A program made the translations under genes and the position numbers. This document shows positions 8,027 through 13,989 of a DNA stretch of 20,131 nt, in pieces. The DNA comes from CAYVAP01 sp964343195 (lineage in GTDB: Bacteria; Bacteroidota; Bacteroidia; J057). Position 1 is the first letter of the stretch; each line of letters starts with the position of its first letter. Where the stretch lies: NCBI GenBank assembly GCA_964343195.1, contig CAYFIR010000121.1, forward strand, positions 1 through 20,131, in the 5' to 3' direction. The notes under the pieces were generated by a model. The model was not told where the DNA came from, searched no databases, and saw only the letters and a list, made by a program, of their open reading frames with translations.

Positions 8027-8824
8027 ATGCTTCCATTCAATATCATCGAACCCACTGCTGCTCAAGTTCCCATCATCATCAGCTCTCCTCACTCTGGAAC
8101 CGAGATTCCCGATGAGATCGCTTCACGGCTGAAGCCTGATTTGCTCGTCGCCCGCGATGACGCGGACTGGTACATCGACTGGCTCTACGATTTTGCTCCC
8201 GCGCTGGGCATCACCATGATCACAGCAAAATACCATCGCTGGGTCATCGACCTGAACCGCGATCCCGACAGCCAGCCGCTTTATGACGATGGGCGGGTGA
8301 TCACTGAACTGGTTCCGACCACGAATTTCAACGGCGAGGAGCTATATGTGGGCGAAACGCCTGATCAGCAGGAAATAGCACATCGGCTGGAGACCTACTA
8401 TCGGCCTTATCATCAGCAGGTGAGCGAGTTGTTGGCCACCACGAAGGCGAAATTTGGCAAGGTGCTGCTATTTGACGCCCACTCCATCCGCAGGGTCGTG
8501 CCCGGCATTCGTCCCGAGCCATTTCCCGATCTGATTTTAGGCGACAATGAGGGAAGTTCTGCGTCCAATGCGATCATTGAAACCGCCATCGGCGCATTGC
8601 AAACGGGCGAGTATGACCTTCAACACAACCACCCCTTCAAGGGCGGCTACATTACGCGGAGCTTCGGCAAGCCCGAGGAGCAGGTCCATGCCCTGCAATT
8701 GGAGATGTCCAAAACCAATTATATGGACAAAGACCAGATTTGTTACGATGAATTACAGGCCAAACCCATCCGGAATTTGCTGAGGCAGCTATTTCGGGAG
8801 CTGATTGTGGAGTTGGCGAAGTGA
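8027..8824 (+). CDS. hutG: N-formylglutamate deformylase
   Basis: Hydrolyses N-formyl-L-glutamate to glutamate and formate, the last step when histidine is degraded through HutF. It has 265 residues, normal for the N-formylglutamate amidohydrolase family. Diagnostic stretches are ISSPHSGTEIP near residue 18, DADWYIDWLYD near 45, RWVIDLNRDP near 71, LLFDAHSIRR near 147 and HNHPFKGGYITRSFG near 200, followed by HALQLEMSKTNYMD. The histidines and acidic residues in these blocks are the likely metal and catalytic set. The ATG at 8027 gives a typical N-terminus and lies about 40 bp below a candidate promoter. It is separated from hutI by the antisense Asp-box gene, so it is probably transcribed on its own. 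It is unlike arginase-fold formimidoylglutamase, which in other bacteria carries the same gene name. Confidence 0.95.
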   Translation: MLPFNIIEPTAAQVPIIISSPHSGTEIPDEIASRLKPDLLVARDDADWYIDWLYDFAPALGITMITAKYHRWVIDLNRDPDSQPLYDDGRVITELVPTTNFNGEELYVGETPDQQEIAHRLETYYRPYHQQVSELLATTKAKFGKVLLFDAHSIRRVVPGIRPEPFPDLILGDNEGSSASNAIIETAIGALQTGEYDLQHNHPFKGGYITRSFGKPEEQVHALQLEMSKTNYMDKDQICYDELQAKPIRNLLRQLFRELIVELAK

Positions 8825-8864
8825 GTTGTGGGGAAAGTTCAAGAAAGGCGACTACTCTACATTC

Positions 8865-8909
8865 GCTCGTGAGGCGTTTCAAGCCGAAACGTACCGTCTT
8901 AGCGCCTCC
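8865..8909 (+). repeat. Dispersed 45-bp repeat, copy 1 (inverted copy at 12449-12493)
   Basis: Starting gctcgtgaggc and containing accgtctt, this segment matches the reverse complement of 12449-12493 at about four of every five positions over 45 bp (aligned by eye). Both copies lie downstream of hut genes (hutG and hutF). Confidence 0.7.
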
Positions 8910-8943
8910 GAGGCTCTGGGGCCATTATCTAGGAAAGCAAATT

Positions 8944-8980
8944 GAAGTATAATACGCAGCAAATTATTCTCACGCAGATC
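8944..8980 (+). repeat. Dispersed repeat ending ttattctcacgcagatc, copy 1
   Basis: Shares ataatacg plus ttattctcacgcagatc with 20095-20131, where the window ends inside the second copy. The right-hand copy contains a perfect hairpin (gaataata/tattattc) that is degraded here. A ctcacgcaga word also occurs at 1695. Confidence 0.8.
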
Positions 8981-9058
8981 GAAGATGCCGCGCAGCGGTA
9001 GGCACAAGGACGCAGAGAGAAACCTTCCGGTTATCAAATTCCCTTTAAAAAGAGCCAT

Positions 9059-9082
9059 AAAGCGAGCTTATGGCGGCGTTGG
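9059..9082 (+). repeat. Dispersed 24-bp repeat, copy 1 (copy 2 at 19979-20002)
   Basis: The 24-mer ending tggcggcgttgg matches 19979-20002 at 21 of 24 positions. Both copies lie within about 120 bp of the ctcacgcagatc repeat, but on opposite sides of it. Confidence 0.7.
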
Positions 9083-9307
9083 GGACATTCGGTGAACCGG
9101 AGACTGAGCTTGCATAGTGGGTTGAAGGGGTTGGAGGAGTGGGTGGGATACGACTTCGAGATATAGACAGGACTCCCAGATACACGCTGTCCATGGATGG
9201 CTTGAGGAGAGAGAGCGGTCGGAGACCGGGAAGAGGAGACACGAGACAGAGTCTCGAGCCAGCTTCGTCTGGGGGGGGAGTCCTACCCTAGCTGGAGAAA
9301 AAATACC

Positions 9308-9353
9308 GCGCTGGACTACTCACTCACCAACGTACAGCCACGAAGTCCAGCGC
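9308..9353 (-). repeat. 46-bp hairpin element, copy A
   Basis: Perfect 10-bp arms gcgctggact (9308-9317) and agtccagcgc (9344-9353) separated by exactly 26 bp. Read on the minus strand the loop begins tcgtggctgt, like copy B, and the arm is preceded by caaaatgctg, as in copies B and C. It therefore belongs to the same family in reversed orientation. Confidence 0.9.
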
Positions 9354-9435
9354 AGCATTTTGGGGGGAAGTCCGGGGGAGCGGGGGCTTGACACACTTTG
9401 GGGAACACTACCGGGGGACGGAATAAGAGTGTCTC

Positions 9436-9948
9436 TTAGTTCGGGCAAAGGATACCACTACTTTTTTCCATAGGATCCCGCAAAACATAATGACCATAGG
9501 ATCTATATCTTCTAATCCTGTCTAAAGCTTCTTTCTCCAATGAAAGGTACCTCTCAATATAAGTTAAGACTTTCTCCACAGTTTCACCGTTTTCATCACA
9601 GTTTAGATAACTGAATATTTTTAGCTTTCCATTGTGCAAAATGGCTATGTGGCTATAAGAATATCGATATCTAGTGGGGGAAAAATGGTAGATACCTGGA
9701 TCCTTAAACTCGATGAAACCCCTATCATTTTCTGAATTATTTGTTGTGTCAATAAGGTCAAACACGAAAAAATTGACAGGATTATTCTCATGTACATAAA
9801 ACCTCATTCGAGAATGCATTCCATCCAGTTCGCTAAACTCTTCGTTTAGAGTGTCAGCTAACTGAAATAAGAGGCTATTCTCCTGTCCATAAGCCCCTCC
9901 TATGCTTAGGATAGCGAAAAAGATCATTAAGAAATATCGATTTACCAT
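9436..9948 (-). CDS. Small exported protein of unknown function
   Basis: A 170-residue protein from the ATG whose complement ends at 9948. A longer open frame begins at 10011, but the internal Met gives a clean signal peptide, MVNRYFLMIFFAILSIGGAYG, with likely cleavage just before Gln22. The mature part is mixed charged/aromatic, with YRYSYSHIAILHNGKLKIFSY in the middle, one Cys in each of SYLNCDEN and GILCPN, and a helix-rich region near residue 130. I do not recognise a family. It is much more AT-rich than the hut genes and stands alone between two repeat-rich spacers, antisense to hutG and hutF, with copies A and B of the 46-bp hairpin element on either side in opposite orientation. A recently acquired or orphan gene is plausible. 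The coding call rests on the signal peptide and the coherent residue pattern. Confidence 0.7.
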   Translation of the reverse strand: MVNRYFLMIFFAILSIGGAYGQENSLLFQLADTLNEEFSELDGMHSRMRFYVHENNPVNFFVFDLIDTTNNSENDRGFIEFKDPGIYHFSPTRYRYSYSHIAILHNGKLKIFSYLNCDENGETVEKVLTYIERYLSLEKEALDRIRRYRSYGHYVLRDPMEKSSGILCPN

Positions 9949-10090
9949 TTGTTTAGTATTTCGTAGCCAACAGTCCATTCTACTTCCTTTGCAGCTTCCT
10001 AAACGTCCCATTCAATATTTTCACCATTTGCTCGTGCCCTAATTACTTCAATATCCCCCGCTCCCTCGGACTTCACAAGAACAAAATGCT

Positions 10091-10136
10091 GAGTCGGATT
10101 TCGTGGTCGTGTGCAGGCGTGTGTGTAATCCGACTC
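10091..10136 (+). repeat. 46-bp hairpin element, copy B
   Basis: Perfect 10-bp arms gagtcggatt (10091-10100) and aatccgactc (10127-10136) with a 26-bp loop beginning tcgtggtcgt. Preceded by acaaaatgct, the same flank seen for copies A and C in their own orientation. Confidence 0.9.
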
Positions 10137-10179
10137 GGTATTTTCCGCTGCCGCTGCGGCCCCGGCCGTCCCAAAACCC

Positions 10180-10236
10180 ATTCCCCCCTTTGCAAAAGGG
10201 GGGTGGCATTTCGCCCGGCGAAATGACGGGGGGATT
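10180..10236. repeat. MITE-like palindromic element with C6/G6 ends
   Basis: Contains two nested palindromes: cccccctttgca...gggggg at 10183-10203, and a perfect 9-bp stem catttcgcc/ggcgaaatg with a 1-nt loop at 10207-10225. It is closed by ggggggatt, which mirrors the left attcccccc. The arrangement resembles widespread small palindromic repeats that have no coding capacity. No transposase is visible nearby. Confidence 0.75.
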
Positions 10237-10326
10237 CGATGACACTGCGGGTGCGGAGCCCCGAAGACTAGCAGGATCGAGGATCGGAGTCCTCGCTCAA
10301 CCATTTCCTTACTACTCCCATGGGAG

Positions 10327-10458
10327 CATCCTGAGGAGGAACAACGAAGGACCTCACAGGCAGCACTTTCCCACATAGCACTGAACCGGATAGCGCTGGA
10401 AAGTGCTGCGGTTAAGGTCCTTCACCTCTCCGCTATGCTGCGAGGTTCAGGGTGACTT
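10327..10458. repeat. Inverted-repeat (MITE-like) element
   Basis: Inner arms are gaaggacct...agcactttcc (10346-10371) and ggaaagtgct...aggtccttc (10398-10423): 19 of 26 bp pair perfectly, with a 7-bp mismatch block in the middle. The outer parts, tcctgaggagg on the left and gaggttcaggg on the right, are also roughly mirror-image. The whole looks like a roughly 130-bp non-autonomous element or a long hairpin RNA. Confidence 0.7.
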
Positions 10459-10878
10459 TCGGGATATGGTAAAAGGCAGTCTTCTTAAATGCTGCACGGT
10501 TTTAACCCATAGCAAGAGTGTTTCAATCCTGGAATAGGAACTTCAAAATCCATATACACCGCATTGCCCTTACTTCCCCTATCCAGCCCTGCTTTTCCCG
10601 TCCGGCTTTAAAAATATTCCAATTGTAGAATTGATTGGAGCCAAATAAATAGGAGTGGGAGGGAATTGGAATTGAGGGGTGAGAGAACAAAGTGGTTGTT
10701 GTACTTATATTGCACCAAAAATTTCTTTAAAAACTGTAAATGTTTGATTTTTAGTGGTTTCTGGTGGCTGTAGATAGTTTCGTACGGGTTTAATTTATTT
10801 GAAACAAGACCACCTCAATCGACCCTATCAGGGGCAAACAAAGATCGTTACTTAGTATAATAAACACCCACGCACCCA

Positions 10879-12258
10879 ATGGCAAAAACATACCGATTCA
10901 ACGCACTTCTGACCGAAAATGGCTGGCTGGAACAGGCCGTTGTCCAGCTCGATGCCAGTGGTAACATCCAATCCATTGGCACAGATGGAGTTGAACAGGC
11001 CGAATCCGTGGATGGATACGCCCTCCCCGGCTTTCAGAATGGCCACTCTCATGCGTTTCAGTACGCGATGGCAGGTTTATCCGAATTGCACGAAGGGACA
11101 GGAGTGCCCGACGATTTCTGGAGCTGGCGCACCGCCATGTATGACCTGGCTCTGCAGGTATCGCCGGAACACCTGGAGGACATCGCCGCCATGCTGTACG
11201 CCGAGATGCTGCGCCACGGCTATACAGCGGTGGCCGAGTTTCACTACCTGCACCACGACCCGCAGGGAAAACCCTACGCCAACCGGGCTGAACTGGGAGA
11301 GCGGCTGATCGCTGCCGCTCAGAGAGCGGGCATCCACCTCACGCTGGTCCCGATGTTTTACCAGATGGGCGGATTTGGCAAGGCTGCCGAAGAAAAACAG
11401 CGGCGTTTCATTTCGTCTACCATCGAAGATTACCATCAATTGCTGGAAAGCAGTGAGCAGGCTGTGAGCCAATACGAGCACGCCAGCCTCGGCATGGGCA
11501 TTCATTCGATTCGGGCGGTAAAAGCGGAAGACATCCAGCAGGTGTGTCAGGAATATTCGGGAGAAAAGCCCTTTCACCTACACATTTCGGAGCAATTGAA
11601 AGAGGTAGAGGACAGCATGGCCTTTTATGGCAAACGTCCGGTAGAATGGCTGCTGGACAACGTTGAGCTATCCGAACACTTCCACCTCGTACATGCCACC
11701 CACCTCAATGGCCGGGAGGTGGAAGGAATCGCCCAGTCGGGTGCGCATGTTGTCCTGTGTCCCACCACCGAAGGAAACCTGGGCGACGGGCTCTTTCGAT
11801 TCGCTGACTATCAGGCGGCCAACGGAGCCTGGAGCATCGGAACCGATAGCCATGTGAGCCTCAGCCCCTTGGAGGAACTGCGCCTGCTGGATTACGGACA
11901 GCGGCTGATCACCCATCAGCGGACGACCTACTACCGCCCAGGGCAGGGCGACAGCGGCTTCAATGCCATTCGCATGGCGTGGAAAGGTGGACGAAAGGCC
12001 ATGGGGCAGCCATCGGATGCATTTTTCAAAGTGGGACAGCCCTTCGATGCCGTCGTGATGGATGCTCAAACCCCGCTGATCGGCAGTTCCAGCCTCAAGC
12101 ACCTGTGCAACACGCTGGTATATGCCAGCGATGTGTCGCACCTCCTGGGAACCATCGTCTCTGGCAAATGGGTGGTGAAAAATGGGCAGCATCAGCAGAA
12201 GGAAGCCATTGTCCAGAGATTCCTGGATGCGATGGCCGATTTGAAATCGCGGGCGTAA
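10879..12258 (+). CDS. hutF: Formimidoylglutamate deiminase
   Basis: Zinc amidohydrolase that converts N-formimino-L-glutamate to N-formyl-L-glutamate and ammonia, feeding HutG. It has 459 residues, the normal family length. Likely metal and catalytic residues are His56 and His58 in NGHSHAFQYAMAG, His235 and Glu238 in HLHISEQ, His272 in LVHATH and Asp323 in IGTDSHVSLSP, matching the pattern of characterised HutF. Supporting blocks are DFWSWRTAMYDL near 79, YTAVAEFHYLHHDPQG near 115 and CPTTEGNLGDGLF near 294. It distinguishes HutF from the related guanine or S-adenosylhomocysteine deaminases. The ATG at 10879 gives a full-length protein. It sits about 2 kb from hutG across repeat-rich DNA, so it is probably expressed from its own promoter. 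Its presence with hutG shows that the five-step pathway is used. Confidence 0.95.
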   Translation: MAKTYRFNALLTENGWLEQAVVQLDASGNIQSIGTDGVEQAESVDGYALPGFQNGHSHAFQYAMAGLSELHEGTGVPDDFWSWRTAMYDLALQVSPEHLEDIAAMLYAEMLRHGYTAVAEFHYLHHDPQGKPYANRAELGERLIAAAQRAGIHLTLVPMFYQMGGFGKAAEEKQRRFISSTIEDYHQLLESSEQAVSQYEHASLGMGIHSIRAVKAEDIQQVCQEYSGEKPFHLHISEQLKEVEDSMAFYGKRPVEWLLDNVELSEHFHLVHATHLNGREVEGIAQSGAHVVLCPTTEGNLGDGLFRFADYQAANGAWSIGTDSHVSLSPLEELRLLDYGQRLITHQRTTYYRPGQGDSGFNAIRMAWKGGRKAMGQPSDAFFKVGQPFDAVVMDAQTPLIGSSSLKHLCNTLVYASDVSHLLGTIVSGKWVVKNGQHQQKEAIVQRFLDAMADLKSRA

Positions 12259-12619
12259 GTGGGGGCAGGAGGAAGTATATGAAGGTATGGAGTATATGAA
12301 GGTGCGGGGGCAGTTGATCGACGTCTCCGAACGTCGATCTGGGCTGGTTTTCTCGCATCGGGCTATGTGCCTCACATAGCCGCTGGCGAGGCTTTGAAAG
12401 CCGACGCCTGTTGTCATAAAGTCTCCGACTTCTGGAAACCATGCGTCAGGAGACGCGAAGACGGTTCGTGTCGGCGTTTAAAGCCTTACGAGCAAAAGAC
12501 TAGTGCTCTCGGAATGAAGTAATGGGTCAATTTGAAACTGAGCAAAGTCCTGATCAGTAGCACTTTAAACTACGAACTCCTGACTCCAAACTTCGAACTC
12601 GTTCCACTAGACTTGCCCC
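12259..12619. other. Intergenic region with stacked hairpins, no gene
   Basis: Contains a perfect 13-bp direct repeat agtatatgaaggt (12274-12286, 12291-12303), a stem atcgacgt/acgtcgat (12317-12338), a stem ggctatgtg/cacatagcc (12361-12381) inside outer ctcgc/gcgag arms (12352-12390), and a small stem gcgtc/gacgc (12443-12456). A longer imperfect pair ggctttgaaagccgac (12390-12405) with 12470-12485 encloses the last stem. The end, around 12541-12605, is a degenerate run of short gaactcc-type words. The first hairpins could terminate hutF transcription, but no clear T-run follows. Confidence 0.65.
12449..12493 (-). repeat. Dispersed 45-bp repeat, copy 2 (inverted copy of 8865-8909)
   Basis: The reverse complement starts gctcgtaaggc and contains accgtctt. 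By eye about 80 percent of positions match 8865-8909. It forms the right-hand side of the stacked-hairpin block after hutF. Confidence 0.7.
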
Positions 12620-13690
12620 TCATTCCCTCTTCAGTCTCACCCGTACCCTCACCGGCTGATGGTCAGAAAGGGCAAAATCCTGGTCGATCCCAGCCACCGA
12701 GAGTGCTTCTACATTGGGGGAAAGCAGGAAGTAGTCGATGATGCCCCGCCGGGTCGTGGCAGCATCATAAGGGGCGGCAAGGTCGCGGTTGGTCGCAACG
12801 CTGGGGTCATAGGTCCATTGCCAACCTGGGGAGGGATAATCCTCAGGCACGAAGTAGCGGTCGGGCATGGTGTCGGTCCTGAAGCCTGCTATTCCCTCGA
12901 ATCCGGGGAAGAACTGGTTCCAGTCGCCGCCCACGATCACGTAGTTTCCCTGAGCGTACTCCGCTTCCAGCACTGTCGCCAACTGCTCCATCTGTCGGGC
13001 CTTGAGGCTGCCATCGTCATAAGCAGAGTTGTGGGTGTTGATGACGACCAATTGGGCGTCGCTGCTGTCGAGTTCAAAGCGCTGCACCAAAAAGCAGCGA
13101 TCCAGAAAGAACAGATGGGTCGGCCAGCTGTAATTTCCTTCGAAGCTATGACGCACAGTTTCCAACGGCTGGATACGGCTCCATGTACAGAGACCGCCAT
13201 ATACCTTGCCCATCGGATTTAGGAAGGGAATGGGGATGAATTTCACGTCGTAGTTGGGGGCAAAAGCACCACTGTAGCCTGGAAGCAGATCTGCCAGGGC
13301 CTTTACCTGGTCCTGATGGTAGCTGCGGCGGGAGTCGCGGTCCACTTCCTGTAAGAGCATCATGTCCACATCACCTGCCCACTCATTGAAAGCCTGGGAA
13401 ATTCCCTGCCAATAGCCCTCTACCGTTTCCTGGGGCATGCGCACCGTTTTGCCGCCATCATAGAAAAAGTCGGTAGCGGCTCCCTGCGCCCCAAAGCCGA
13501 TGTTCCAGGTGATGAGGGTCAGGGTATCGCCAGCCAGCTCGTTTTGGGCATCTCCCAGAGGGGTAAGCTCCTCCGTAGGGTCAGGCTGGTAGTCGGTAAT
13601 CATCGCATAGGCGATCATCCCGCCGACGTACAGTCCTGCCAGAGCGGCCAGAATCAACACCCATCGAAGAATTAGCTTTATCGTTTTCAT
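12620..13690 (-). CDS. Membrane-anchored endonuclease/exonuclease/phosphatase family protein
   Basis: A 356-residue protein starting MKTIKLILRW. One hydrophobic segment (about residues 9-29) should anchor it in the inner membrane, with the catalytic domain outside. The domain shows the DNase I-like fold signatures in order: TWNIGFG (Asn63), LLQEVDRDSRRS (Glu115), INTHNSAYDDG (near 218), GGDWNQ (Asp256 and Asn258), IIDYFLLSP (Asp319) and SDHQPV (Asp343-His344). All metal and catalytic residues appear present. Substrates in this superfamily range from nucleic acids to phosphoinositides and sphingomyelin, so none is assigned. A longer frame to 13735 exists, but the upstream residues add nothing family-like before the hydrophobic segment. 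Same strand as the fucosidase gene but separated from it by about 300 bp of repeats. Confidence 0.9.
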   Translation of the reverse strand: MKTIKLILRWVLILAALAGLYVGGMIAYAMITDYQPDPTEELTPLGDAQNELAGDTLTLITWNIGFGAQGAATDFFYDGGKTVRMPQETVEGYWQGISQAFNEWAGDVDMMLLQEVDRDSRRSYHQDQVKALADLLPGYSGAFAPNYDVKFIPIPFLNPMGKVYGGLCTWSRIQPLETVRHSFEGNYSWPTHLFFLDRCFLVQRFELDSSDAQLVVINTHNSAYDDGSLKARQMEQLATVLEAEYAQGNYVIVGGDWNQFFPGFEGIAGFRTDTMPDRYFVPEDYPSPGWQWTYDPSVATNRDLAAPYDAATTRRGIIDYFLLSPNVEALSVAGIDQDFALSDHQPVRVRVRLKRE

Positions 13691-13779
13691 AGCAAGAAAG
13701 TTCAGGAAGGGGGAATAGCAATATGCTTTGCCCATTTGTCGTCCTGCAATCTATTGAAAAAATGGCGAATGGATTGCTC

Positions 13780-13825
13780 GCGCTGGACTATCCACTTGCC
13801 AGCACGCAGTCACGAAGTCCAGCAC
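13780..13825 (-). repeat. 46-bp hairpin element, copy C
   Basis: Arms gcgctggact (13780-13789) and agtccagcac (13816-13825) pair at 9 of 10 positions across a 26-bp loop. On the minus strand the loop starts tcgtgactgc and is preceded by acaaaatgctg, so this copy is in the same orientation as copy A and opposite to B, D and E. Confidence 0.88.
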
Positions 13826-13849
13826 AGCATTTTGTGGGCCCTAACCGCT

Positions 13850-13895
13850 GGGGCGGATTTCGTGGTTGCGCGGCGGCCAGAGCGTAATCCGACCC
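13850..13895 (+). repeat. 46-bp hairpin element, copy D
   Basis: Arms ggggcggatt (13850-13859) and aatccgaccc (13886-13895) pair at 9 of 10 positions, with a 26-bp loop starting tcgtggttgc. Confidence 0.88.
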
Positions 13896-13934
13896 AGAGA
13901 CTCCAGCGCAGCATTTTGTAGAGCCCTAAACGCT

Positions 13935-13980
13935 GGGGCGGATTTCGCGACTGTGCGGGAGCCAATGCGTAATCCGACCC
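13935..13980 (+). repeat. 46-bp hairpin element, copy E
   Basis: Arms ggggcggatt (13935-13944) and aatccgaccc (13971-13980) pair at 9 of 10 positions, with a 26-bp loop starting tcgcgactgt. It ends 9 bp before the end of the fucosidase gene, so it would lie in the 3' end of that transcript. Confidence 0.88.
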
Positions 13981-13989
13981 AGAGAGCCC

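Larger units (their letters stand above)
8825..9435. other. Repeat-rich intergenic region, no gene recognised
   Basis: This 611-bp stretch has no convincing coding sequence. It holds several dispersed repeats described separately (8865-8909, 8944-8980, 9059-9082, 9308-9353), a small perfect hairpin cgagac-aga-gtctcg at 9242-9256, and G-rich tracts including eight Gs near 9271-9278. Composition is a patchwork, as if short elements had accumulated next to one another. Confidence 0.7.
9949..10878. other. Repeat-rich intergenic region upstream of hutF
   Basis: No credible gene in about 930 bp; short open frames here run through palindromic repeats. The region holds hairpin copy B (10091-10136), a palindromic MITE-like element (10180-10236) and a larger inverted-repeat element (10327-10458). 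The last 350 bp are AT-rich and must contain the hutF promoter. A TATAAT hexamer occurs at 10856-10861, only about 18 bp before the ATG. Because Bacteroidota use a different -7 consensus, I would not assign it firmly. Confidence 0.6.
13818..13985. repeat. Tandem duplication, two units of about 84 bp
   Basis: Unit 1 (13818-13901) and unit 2 (13902-13985) align throughout with one single-base insertion and scattered substitutions. Each has tccagc[ag]cagcattttgt, a cgctggggcggattt block and an ending gtaatccgacccagaga. Each unit carries one 46-bp hairpin element (copies D and E). An additional pairing ccagcg/cgctgg brackets the linker in unit 2. Confidence 0.9.

Noticed and set aside
10048..10378. 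Short open frames on both strands between the orphan gene and hutF
   Set aside because: They run through palindromic repeats and have no protein-like composition.
10856..10861. TATAAT as the hutF promoter
   Set aside because: It lies about 18 bp before the ATG and Bacteroidota primary sigma prefers TAnnTTTG; kept only as a note.
13691..13735. Upstream start for the endonuclease/phosphatase-fold protein
   Set aside because: The 15 extra residues do not improve the signal anchor; the ATG at 13690 gives a clean MKTIK start.
13818..13985. CRISPR-like repeat-spacer pattern
   Set aside because: Only two units, which match over their full length, so it is a tandem duplication and not repeats with unique spacers.
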